Below, piece after piece: positions 19,938 to 27,258 of a stretch of 64,000 nucleotides of DNA. The stretch is from Acinetobacter sp. TGL-Y2 (GTDB taxonomy: Bacteria > Pseudomonadota > Gammaproteobacteria > Pseudomonadales > Moraxellaceae). The DNA lies in NCBI RefSeq assembly GCF_001612555.1, contig NZ_CP015110.1, positions 2,728,001 to 2,792,000 of the forward strand, given 5' to 3'. Within the stretch, counting starts at the first letter, position 1, and every line of letters starts with the position of its first letter. The position numbers and the translations under genes are program-made. Below the pieces are notes generated by a model. That model was not told the DNA's origin. It did not search any database and worked only from the letters and a program-made list of their open reading frames with translations.

Positions 19938-20204
19938 GGTTACTTTGGTTACCAATATTATTTTATACAGTTATCTATATGAATATAATAAGATTATTTA
20001 CTATTTATAAAAGTTACTTTTAGGTTACTTCCGAGTTACCAGTAACCCGTTTTTTAGGTTACCATCAGTAACCTATTAACCCTATGATTATTAATAATTA
20101 TTTAATTTTAAAATCGTCTTGGTAACCCGTGGTAACCTTATAAAGGTTACCACTTATTTTATTAAATATTAATAACTTATGTACTGTTTCAAATATTGGT
20201 AACC
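19938..20204. repeat. Dense GGTTACC / GGTAACC heptamer array
   Basis: Six exact copies of the heptamer in either orientation (19947, 20057, 20121, 20131, 20145, 20198) and at least six one-mismatch copies (19938, 20013, 20023, 20034, 20041, 20067) in 267 bp. No convincing gene overlaps it. Spacing is irregular and both orientations occur, unlike CRISPR. It may bind a phage DNA-binding protein (excisionase, replication or partition protein). The next stretch, 20205-20490, shows only a few GCATCA words (20276-20360) and no gene. Confidence 0.7.
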
Positions 20205-20490
20205 TAAATTGAACTTTTATTTTTAGACTTATTAAATTGATCAAATGTCGCAAATTAATTAAAGTCATTTTAAGTGCATCAGATCGCATCACTTTGCATC
20301 AAATCTAATCCCTAAATATGTCTTTAAAGGCTTATGTACTATTGGTTTAGACTATTTTTTCTTCTGCATCAAAATAATGACTTTTAGAAAGACTGTGGAG
20401 GCGAGAGGGAACTGCATTTGGATTAACTCCAAAGTTTTTGTTATATAACCTTGAACTTAAAGAAAATTTATAAAGCATAGTTTTTAAAAT

Positions 20491-20525
20491 TTGACATAGC
20501 TATAATATTAAGCAATTATATTGCT
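20491..20525 (+). promoter_or_regulatory. ohr promoter with overlapping OhrR-type operator
   Basis: TTGACA (20491-20496) is followed 17 nt later by AATTAT (20514-20519). A perfect inverted repeat AGCAAT-TAT-ATTGCT (20511-20525) covers the -10, and a second half-like AATTGCT lies at about 20534-20540. OhrR repressors of the MarR family bind such AT-rich dyads, so peroxide would relieve repression of ohr. Confidence 0.6.
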
Positions 20526-20559
20526 ATCAATTTAATTGCTAGCTAAATAAGGCACCATA

Positions 20560-20985
20560 ATGAGTACTCTATATTCAACACAAGTTAAAGCAGTTGGCGG
20601 TCGTAACGGAAATGTACATAGCGAAGATGATTTATTAAATCTTAGTCTTGCTTTACCAAAAGCACTAGGTGGTAAAGGTGATGCAACAAACCCTGAACAA
20701 TTATTTGCAGCAGGTTATGCATCTTGTTTTGGTAATGCTGTTATTCATGTATCACGAAATAAAAACAATAAGGTTCGAGATAATGATATTGAAGTAATTG
20801 CCACAGTTGGATTGAAATCAAATGACCATGGTGGCTTTGCCCTAACAGTAGCATTAGAAGTAACGATTACAGATCTAGATCAAGAAACTGCAGAGTTAAT
20901 TGTCAGTGAAGCCGATAAGGTTTGCCCTTATTCCAATGCAATTCGGGGTAATATAGAAGTTACTATCACTGTAAAAATTCGATAA
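20560..20985 (+). CDS. ohr: Organic hydroperoxide resistance protein Ohr
   Basis: 141-residue OsmC/Ohr-family thiol peroxidase that reduces organic hydroperoxides using lipoylated partners. The two redox Cys are visible in AAGYASCFGNAVIH (near residue 60) and ADKVCPYSNAIRGN (near residue 125); the first is the peroxidatic Cys. Start ATG at 20560 follows ATAAGG. It forms a pair with the downstream ohrR-type gene (10 bp gap). It is within the prophage, so it is cargo rather than a phage function. Confidence 0.93.
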   Translation: MSTLYSTQVKAVGGRNGNVHSEDDLLNLSLALPKALGGKGDATNPEQLFAAGYASCFGNAVIHVSRNKNNKVRDNDIEVIATVGLKSNDHGGFALTVALEVTITDLDQETAELIVSEADKVCPYSNAIRGNIEVTITVKIR

Positions 20986-20995
20986 AGATTTCTAT

Positions 20996-21427
20996 ATGTC
21001 TAATGATCATCTAAAGCTAGATAAGCAGTTATGTTTTCCTCTATATGCTGCATCAAACTTGCTAGTAAAAGTATATAGACCTTTACTGGAACCTTTGGGT
21101 CTTACGTATTCTCAATATTTGGTAATGCTTGTGTTATGGGAACGTGATTCTGTAAGTGTGGGTGATCTTGGCCATTGCTTATATTTAGATAGTGGAACTT
21201 TGACACCATTACTTAAGCGGATGGAAAACTCAGGTTTTATTAACCGTCGAAGAGATTCAAATGATGAACGAAGAGTTCTAGTCTCGCTTACGGCTAAAGG
21301 ATCAGAGATAAAAGAACTGGCTGTAAATATCCCTAATAAACTTTCTGAACAGTTAAATATATCTGATATTAGTGAATTAAGAAGTGAAATACAGTCTTTA
21401 GTGCAATCCTTAGCAAAAGCCACTTAA
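20996..21427 (+). CDS. ohrR: MarR-family repressor, OhrR type
   Basis: 143 residues. KLDKQLCFPLYAASNLLVK near residue 8 contains the single conserved Cys of one-Cys OhrR sensors, whose oxidation by organic peroxide releases DNA. The wing shows LKRMENSGFINRRRDSNDER. It follows ohr and probably represses the promoter at 20491-20525. The pairing and order are typical of ohr-ohrR operons. Confidence 0.9.
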   Translation: MSNDHLKLDKQLCFPLYAASNLLVKVYRPLLEPLGLTYSQYLVMLVLWERDSVSVGDLGHCLYLDSGTLTPLLKRMENSGFINRRRDSNDERRVLVSLTAKGSEIKELAVNIPNKLSEQLNISDISELRSEIQSLVQSLAKAT

Positions 21428-21546
21428 ATATTCCATCTATTTACTACCCAAGCCCATGATTTAAAATATTTTTATAAAAAATCGATCGACTTGTAAAAAT
21501 TATCTAGCTAATTACACCACTCAAGTTTTAAAAGGTAGAAATTGTT

Positions 21547-22179
21547 TTGATTACATTACACCATTTAGACCAGTCACGTTCTTTTCGCATACTTTGGTTG
21601 TTGGAAGAAATTAAACAACCATATGAATTAAAAAAATATTATCGAGATTTAATCACACATTTAGCACCAGAATCTTTAAAAGTTATTCACCCGTTAGGTA
21701 AATCTCCAGTTATTGAATGGAATGGAAAAGTAGTTATTGAGTCTGGTGCAATTGTTGAATTATTAATTCAAAAATTAGCGCCTCAGCTAGCACCTGATCT
21801 TGATGACCCAGATTATGTCGACTATTTACAGTGGATTCATTTTTCAGAAAGTTCGGCAATGGTGCCCTACTTGTTAAAAATATTTAATTCTATTGAGAGT
21901 CAGCATGGTACTAAATTAGTATTTTTAGAAAATTATGCCCAAGTAGAATTTGACAAAGTTTTTAGTTTTTTAAATGGCTATTTAAAAGATAAAAAATACT
22001 TCGTTGCAGATCGTCTAACTGGTGCTGATTTTATGATGGGCTTCGCATTAAATAGTCTAATTTACCAACTAAATCAGGCTGAAAATTATCCGTATATTAA
22101 CCGTTATGTAGATGGTTTAACAAAGCTAGATAGTTGGAAAAATGCTGTTAAAATTGAAAACTCTTTAAGTTTAGATTGA
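21547..22179 (+). CDS. Glutathione S-transferase family protein
   Basis: 210 residues beginning ITLHHLDQSRSFRILWLLEE, the N-terminal thioredoxin-like fold with a Ser in SRSFR at the usual activating position; HPLGKSPVIEWNGKVVIESGAI is the glutathione-binding cis-Pro/Glu-Ser region. The C-terminal helical domain includes DRLTGADFMMGF. Start appears to be TTG at 21547. With ohr it forms a small detoxification block. It is followed by a terminator at 22212-22240. Confidence 0.88.
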   Translation: MITLHHLDQSRSFRILWLLEEIKQPYELKKYYRDLITHLAPESLKVIHPLGKSPVIEWNGKVVIESGAIVELLIQKLAPQLAPDLDDPDYVDYLQWIHFSESSAMVPYLLKIFNSIESQHGTKLVFLENYAQVEFDKVFSFLNGYLKDKKYFVADRLTGADFMMGFALNSLIYQLNQAENYPYINRYVDGLTKLDSWKNAVKIENSLSLD

Positions 22180-22211
22180 GAAAATTAAATTCAAGGTTTA
22201 ACAAGATTCAC

Positions 22212-22240
22212 AAAAATAGGAGATTAAATCTCCCATTTTT
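22212..22240 (+). terminator. Rho-independent terminator after the GST gene
   Basis: GGAGATT / AATCTCC hairpin with flanking A5 and T5 runs. Confidence 0.65.
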
Positions 22241-22282
22241 GATTTCGTATGAGGTGTATTATGTTAATTTTAGATAAGCTAA

Positions 22283-23101
22283 TTAATATTCATTTGGATG
22301 TTCAATATACCATTTAAGATTTTCTTGTGCTTTAGGGTCACCTAACTCAGCTAAAGGTTTAACCATTTCAATTGCTTTAGCCACATCCCTACTCACACCT
22401 TTGCCACTAAAATACATTTCGGCCAATTGAATTTGCGCTAAGCTATAGTCTTGATTTGCAGATTTAGTGAGCCACACAAAAGCTTTATTATAATCTTGTT
22501 CAACACCTTCACCATAATAGTAGGCTTGTCCAATATTAAATAAAGCACTTGCATTATTAGTATCAATATCTATAGCTTGAGAAAAATATTCTAATGCTTT
22601 TTTATGGTCTTGTTGAAATACAATCCCCTCTGAATAGTAAGTCCCTAACAAATTAATAGAATCAGCATGATTCATTCTTGCCGCTTTTTCAAAATATGGT
22701 AAAGCTTGCTTATAGTTCCCTTGTAAAAATTCAAGTATTCCTAAATTGTGTATCCCTCCAGCATAATTTTGATCTGCTGCTTTACTAAACCAATATTTAG
22801 CCTGTTTTAGATCAGTCTCACCCCAAAAACCATGTTGGTATCCATTCCCTAAGGCATTTTGGGCTTTAGTATCACCTTGATCCGCAAGTTGCTTAAGTAT
22901 TTTATAAGCATCATCATTTTTATCTTGATCAAATAAATTTTGTGCTTTTTTAAATAAGGCATCTACTTCTTGTTGATTACTATTATTTTGTAATTTTTCC
23001 GTATTAGTAGAGTTACTACAAGCCACTGAAAAAAATAAAGATAAAACCAAAATAATAAAAATGGAAAAAAAATTCTTTTTAGTCTTAATCCACATATTCA
23101 A
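22283..23101 (-). CDS. Sel1-repeat lipoprotein, candidate T6SS immunity protein
   Basis: 272 residues. The N-terminus has a basic start, a hydrophobic stretch and a lipobox FSVAC-S at about residue 28, so a lipidated periplasmic protein is expected. At least five Sel1-like repeats follow (for example GDTKAQNALGNGYQ, DSINLLGTYYSEG, ASALFNIGQAYYYGEG, SLAQIQLAEMYFSGKG). Its start overlaps the end of the LysM effector gene by 17 bp. Effector-immunity pairs of type VI systems often have this order, so an immunity role is inferred, not shown. Confidence 0.7.
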   Translation of the reverse strand: MNMWIKTKKNFFSIFIILVLSLFFSVACSNSTNTEKLQNNSNQQEVDALFKKAQNLFDQDKNDDAYKILKQLADQGDTKAQNALGNGYQHGFWGETDLKQAKYWFSKAADQNYAGGIHNLGILEFLQGNYKQALPYFEKAARMNHADSINLLGTYYSEGIVFQQDHKKALEYFSQAIDIDTNNASALFNIGQAYYYGEGVEQDYNKAFVWLTKSANQDYSLAQIQLAEMYFSGKGVSRDVAKAIEMVKPLAELGDPKAQENLKWYIEHPNEY

Positions 23102-24527
23102 TCCCCTTTCCTTGACCTTTCATCAATCGCTCATTTCGATCATATAATAAAATAGGAATAGTATAGGATTTGGCGACAGAGTGAGTTATTGAAACTGGTT
23201 TTCCTTCCACTACTTTTTTAACTTTTTTAGCACTTACATCAAAAGTGTCCTGAATTCCTCTACTTCTAACATCCCTTTTTACCGCATTTCCGTGAGTGTC
23301 GACATCATCTACTGTAGCGTAACCATTTACCCGACTAATAGAGTAATTACCCACATTTAATGTATTCGTCAAAGTTAAACCACTTCCAGTTAAATCTGAG
23401 ACATGCTTGGCTTTTACATTCAATGTTGTGCTTCCCATTGAAACACTCACATCTTTTTTCAAACTTTCTTTAAGTTTTTTTTCATCTTTAAGTAATTCAG
23501 CTATTTCCTTAGCATTTCCATTATTAGTTAAATGAGGCATTTTACTTGGATCAATTTCACCACTAGCTCCAACAGAGGCAAATAACATCCAATCACCATT
23601 ATCATCATAAGCAATACCTATATCCAATGCACTTCCAATAAAATATAGAGCACCACTAAAAGTTATAAAAATCTGTTTTGCTGATGGTTCTTTTGGTTGA
23701 TACTGTGTGATTGCTAATCCATCGTTTTTGGAAAAAAGGAGCTCTTTTTTCATAATTTCAGAAATATATTGGGATCGATTATTTTTTACTTTTAATATTT
23801 TCCCTACTTGAAGTTTATTCATTTCAGATAAAAGGATATTATTTTGCATTGCAATCAAACTTGGACTCACCTTAAATTTCTTTGCTAAGCTTGATAAAGT
23901 ATCCCCTGATTGAACCTCATATTTGATATCTACAAAATCATTCGGATTACTAGGTTTAATTGATACTTTTTCTTGTTTTTTTAAGTTACCAATATAAATT
24001 TTTTGCCCAATCTTAACCTTATTTTGATCTTTTATATCGTTATTCCTCATAAGCTGCTGAAGATTCTTGTTAAACCTTTTAGCAATAATTTCTAAAGTAT
24101 CTCCTGACTGCACTTGATAATAATCAGATACATGATTAGAACTACTATTAGATACTGTTACAGCCTTTCCAAGTTTACTAACAGGGATTTCTACTATTAA
24201 AGGGTATTCAATGCTTTTCAATTTAAGGAAATTTACATTCACGTGTATTTTTTTCACTAATGTCCATTGATTGAATGGTGTCGGTTTTCCTTTAACTAGC
24301 ACTTCAATGGTACATACTCCTGGTACCTTAAGGGCTTCTGTTTCCCCTTTTATATTTGTTTTTTTTATAAATTTTAAAGGAATATTTTTTATAGTTGGCC
24401 ATTTTTTATCAAAATCTGGCGTCCACTTCAGAAGATCTTTACTAGTTTGAATTCTATATTCTAAATTAGGAACAATATCTTTAGAACCAAAATAATAAAA
24501 TGTGATACGACAATTTAAATCTGCCAC
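23085..24527 (-). CDS. LysM-domain protein, candidate T6SS effector
   Basis: 480 residues without a signal peptide. An N-terminal region of about 120 residues is followed by two LysM peptidoglycan-binding domains (YYQVQSGDTLEIIAKRF near 140 and YEVQSGDTLSSLAKKF near 208). The C-terminal half contains SALDIGIAYDDNGDWMLFAS and a basic tail; no known catalytic motif was recognised. It sits 3 bp after a VgrG C-terminal fragment and overlaps a lipoprotein gene, the layout of a VgrG-delivered cell-wall-targeting effector. The toxic activity is unknown. Confidence 0.65.
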   Translation of the reverse strand: MADLNCRITFYYFGSKDIVPNLEYRIQTSKDLLKWTPDFDKKWPTIKNIPLKFIKKTNIKGETEALKVPGVCTIEVLVKGKPTPFNQWTLVKKIHVNVNFLKLKSIEYPLIVEIPVSKLGKAVTVSNSSSNHVSDYYQVQSGDTLEIIAKRFNKNLQQLMRNNDIKDQNKVKIGQKIYIGNLKKQEKVSIKPSNPNDFVDIKYEVQSGDTLSSLAKKFKVSPSLIAMQNNILLSEMNKLQVGKILKVKNNRSQYISEIMKKELLFSKNDGLAITQYQPKEPSAKQIFITFSGALYFIGSALDIGIAYDDNGDWMLFASVGASGEIDPSKMPHLTNNGNAKEIAELLKDEKKLKESLKKDVSVSMGSTTLNVKAKHVSDLTGSGLTLTNTLNVGNYSISRVNGYATVDDVDTHGNAVKRDVRSRGIQDTFDVSAKKVKKVVEGKPVSITHSVAKSYTIPILLYDRNERLMKGQGKGIEYVD

Positions 24528-24530
24528 TGT

Positions 24531-24920
24531 TTAATCTCCTTGATCATCATTTGGTTCTACAAAAAATTCCTCTTCAACAATAAAATTAGGATGATCGATA
24601 AAAAGATCTAGCTCTTGTGTATCTTCAGTAAATATTCTTTTTGTTCTTCCTCTAGAATCTAAAAGTCCTTCATGAAAACTACCATTATTCTTATAAACCC
24701 TATATTTTGTATTGGAAAAATCAGATAAAGAATCTAACTGACTTAGATCAAATCTCATACTTTTTCTGTCAATTTCTTTTACACTGGGTAATATAGGAAG
24801 TTCGTAATTTGTATGTTCGCCACTCTTAAAAAGATGCTGTCCAGCTTTAGCCTCGAACTTTCCAGGTGTAATCACTGTAATACCATTTTTATTAATAATA
24901 ATTTGAGAACCACCAGCCAT
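24531..24920 (-). pseudogene. C-terminal fragment of a T6SS VgrG spike protein
   Basis: The reading frame begins with GGSQIIINKNGITVITPG and KFEAKAGQHLFKSG, which match the C-terminal DUF2345 region of Acinetobacter VgrG proteins, and continues with a short C-terminal extension (YRVYKNNGSFHEGLL...). The gp27/gp5-like body (some 700-800 residues) is missing. ATG at 24920 has an AGG 8 nt upstream and could be translated; TTG at 24947 is also in frame. It seems a truncated vgrG that still carries the effector-docking tail. Confidence 0.72.
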
Positions 24921-25008
24921 AGGTCTACCTATCTTTATAAAATTCAAAAATTAAGCGCAAATTTGGCTTAATATAAACACCTATCAATTCAATGCTTTTA
25001 ACTTAAAT

Positions 25009-25707
25009 ATGACTTTCATTATCGCCATTCAACTGAATGATAGCATCGTTGTTGCTGCAGACAATAAAGAAGTCGTTTTAAAGGCAGAAGAAATAGGCAA
25101 TTTTAACCAACGGCATACATTGAAACTGAATGCTTGGGGCAATGGGATCATCACTGGTACAGGTGAAAGCTATGTGATCAGTCGATCTATGGAACTATTT
25201 AAGAAATTAGCTCATTCAGATATTGATAAATTGCCTCAATGTTTAGAAATATCAAGGCAAATAAGAGAGCTAGAAATAGGTGCAGGCTACTTTCAGGTTG
25301 AGATTACTAAGCTGCTATGTTCCAGCTATAGCAACCGTGGTGCTCAGCTTTATAAAATCGAACGGATCGATAATGATAAAAGCTATACGATGACAGCTAT
25401 AGAGCCCATGGATATTACTGTATGGATGTTCAATCCTAATGTGGAAACAATTACAGCAGATTTAAAAAACTTATATCTCGATCTTAAAGATTACTCAGCC
25501 TTTTCAAACAAAATAGATTGGATGAATTATTACATCAATCGAATTGCACCGATCTATCAAAAGCAAAGCCTACAAGATTCCTTGATGAGTCAGAGCTTCG
25601 ATATTTTCTTTCAAAGCAAAGATGAATACGTGTTTGGCCATATTCCCAATACTCAAACTACAGCTTTAGAGTTTAGTGAAATTTCCACTAATTTTGGTTC
25701 CATTTAA
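25009..25707 (+). CDS. Ntn-hydrolase (proteasome-beta/HslV)-like protein of unknown role
   Basis: 232 residues. The N-terminus MTFIIAIQLNDSIVVAADNK resembles HslV and proteasome beta subunits: Thr immediately after Met, followed by two beta strands and the AxD segment. If Met is removed, Thr would be the nucleophile. The rest is not obviously related. It lies between the T6SS cassette (opposite strand) and the Q end. A terminator follows at 25797. The family link is by pattern only; it may be a lysogenic-conversion gene. Confidence 0.5.
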   Translation: MTFIIAIQLNDSIVVAADNKEVVLKAEEIGNFNQRHTLKLNAWGNGIITGTGESYVISRSMELFKKLAHSDIDKLPQCLEISRQIRELEIGAGYFQVEITKLLCSSYSNRGAQLYKIERIDNDKSYTMTAIEPMDITVWMFNPNVETITADLKNLYLDLKDYSAFSNKIDWMNYYINRIAPIYQKQSLQDSLMSQSFDIFFQSKDEYVFGHIPNTQTTALEFSEISTNFGSI

Positions 25708-25796
25708 TATAACGGGCATTATACGAAACGCATCTTTAAGATTTATTTAAGATCAGTAGCTTACATTGAGTCATATCCTCTAGAACGACCTCGTTC

Positions 25797-25826
25797 AACC
25801 GACTTAGAAACAAGTCGGTTTTTTTT
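25797..25826 (+). terminator. Rho-independent terminator
   Basis: AACCGACTT / AAGTCGGTT with a 6-nt loop and T run, 90 bp after the preceding gene. Confidence 0.75.
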
Positions 25827-25909
25827 AAGCAAAACTGGTATCTTTTGCCAATAAAAATGATCACCATTTAATCAATTTTAAGTTTTTTTCTATGTTATCA
25901 ATCCATCCA

Positions 25910-26166
25910 TTGCCAAAAATATCCCCAATTTCCGCGGATAAAATAGGGATAGTTTTTACTCAATTTTGTACGCCAAAGCGTACAGTGATTTAGGGGTTTT
26001 GCGTCTATACGACCATCCCCTTATTTCCTATCATGAGGACATAGAGAGCAGGATGCTCCAGATAAGAATAAGAAAAGACAGCAACGGAGAATGCAGGTAC
26101 GACAGGAGTTATACCGAAAGCATCAAATATGTAAAAAAGCCCAACAGGATGTTGGGCTTTTTTATT
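25910..26166 (+). ncRNA. Structured non-coding region: possible small RNA or cos/packaging site
   Basis: No convincing gene. Successive dyads: ATCCC...GGGAT (about 25921-25950), a perfect TGTACGC-CAAA-GCGTACA hairpin (25967-25984), AGGGG...CCCCT enclosing CGT-CTAT-ACG (about 25991-26022), GAGCA-GGA-TGCTC (about 26047-26059), then a terminator, AAAAAAGCCCAAC / GTTGGGCTTTTTT (26133-26163). This fits a transcribed structured RNA. In P2 the cos site also lies just beyond the 3' end of gene Q, as here, so a packaging site is an alternative. Confidence 0.4.
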
Positions 26167-26196
26167 TTCAAAAATTTCTATAGATAAATAACTAGA

Positions 26197-27258
26197 CTAC
26201 TCACTCAGTGATAAAAGCTCGTATTCTTTAAACCTTATGACTTCAATCCCCAATCTTTCATTAATCTGTTTCAGTAAGTTTTGATAAAAAACTATTTCAT
26301 TGTAATAAAAAACCTTTGCAGCCTTTTCAATATCACCAAATCCACCTGCATTTTGTGGAACAACTCCAATGAGTTGCGGTGGAATTCGATGCCCTGCAAG
26401 TTGGTCATCACGACTGGCGATCTTAATATTATAAAATTCATCCTTTGCCGCAACTTCAGCCAGTGGAATGACTTTGACTCCATCTTTAGTTCCACCTGGT
26501 GTATACACCAATAAATTCTTAAAATTGCCTGCGCCTTTTGAGTTTTCTAACGAGTCCTCTAAATCGTCTACATCTTGCTGAGTTTGAAGCGCATCAGTCA
26601 TGTGTAGAATAAAACCTGCATGTGCACCATTTTTATAGTAACGACGACGGAACAGTGTTGCAGCCTCATTGAGTAAAATTGCATTCACACTACTCAAATA
26701 ATTGGGGATGCCATAAATTTCTTGACCAATATCAGTTTCAAAAATATGAATCATATCTTGAGATTCAAATTTATGGTTATTGATCTGGTCATAGCCCAAT
26801 TGATAATAACTTGATAAGTCCAATGCCCTTCGCATATTCAGTGCCGGTCTAGATCCAAGTCCGACAATCCCACCAAAACGATTACGTTTTACATGTACAT
26901 AACAATTGGCAAAGGTTAAAAGATTCAGAGCTAAGGCATTAAATTCATGTCGACTTAACAACGGATGAGGAATGTAATCACTGGTCAAAATATTGCGTTT
27001 CACAATCAAGGCACTAGTGTGGTGACTGGTTGCTCGAAACAACTTTGCCGTAGCCAACATATCGTAAGGTAATTCATACCAATCTAACCATTTTGGACAA
27101 TAGCCATATTCAAACAAAGCATGGCCATCCAGTACTGGTTCTGCTTCCCCAAAATTTCTGCAAATCACTTTGCTTCTAGGAGCAGCTGCAGCCCGTTCTT
27201 GATTTTGCAACAAACCAAACCGATCCAATTGCTGATGTAGCATTGATTTTATATTCAT
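26197..27258 (-). CDS. Q: Phage portal protein (P2 gpQ)
   Basis: 353 residues, the size of P2 gpQ. It forms the dodecameric portal through which DNA enters the capsid. Recognisable features: EYGYCPKWLDWYELP, HHTSALIVKRNILTSDY, and GGFGDIEKAAKVFYYNEI near the C-terminus. Its start overlaps the P stop by four bases (ATGA), giving translational coupling. Transcribed leftward from the Q-P late promoter at 29080-29106. Confidence 0.94.
   Translation of the reverse strand: MNIKSMLHQQLDRFGLLQNQERAAAAPRSKVICRNFGEAEPVLDGHALFEYGYCPKWLDWYELPYDMLATAKLFRATSHHTSALIVKRNILTSDYIPHPLLSRHEFNALALNLLTFANCYVHVKRNRFGGIVGLGSRPALNMRRALDLSSYYQLGYDQINNHKFESQDMIHIFETDIGQEIYGIPNYLSSVNAILLNEAATLFRRRYYKNGAHAGFILHMTDALQTQQDVDDLEDSLENSKGAGNFKNLLVYTPGGTKDGVKVIPLAEVAAKDEFYNIKIASRDDQLAGHRIPPQLIGVVPQNAGGFGDIEKAAKVFYYNEIVFYQNLLKQINERLGIEVIRFKEYELLSLSE

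Noticed and set aside
19938..20204. CRISPR array or satellite
   Set aside because: The repeated word is only 7 bp, spacing is irregular, both orientations occur, and no cas genes are present.
20098..20292. Minus-strand ORF of 64 codons over the heptamer array
   Set aside because: No ribosome site, low-complexity content, and it is explained by the repeats.
25910..26166. Retron msr-msd RNA
   Set aside because: No reverse transcriptase gene is nearby and no a1/a2 inverted ends were seen.
25966..26187. Plus-strand ORF of 73 codons downstream of Q
   Set aside because: It has no ribosome site, its coding region is made of hairpins, and it runs through the terminator at 26133-26163.
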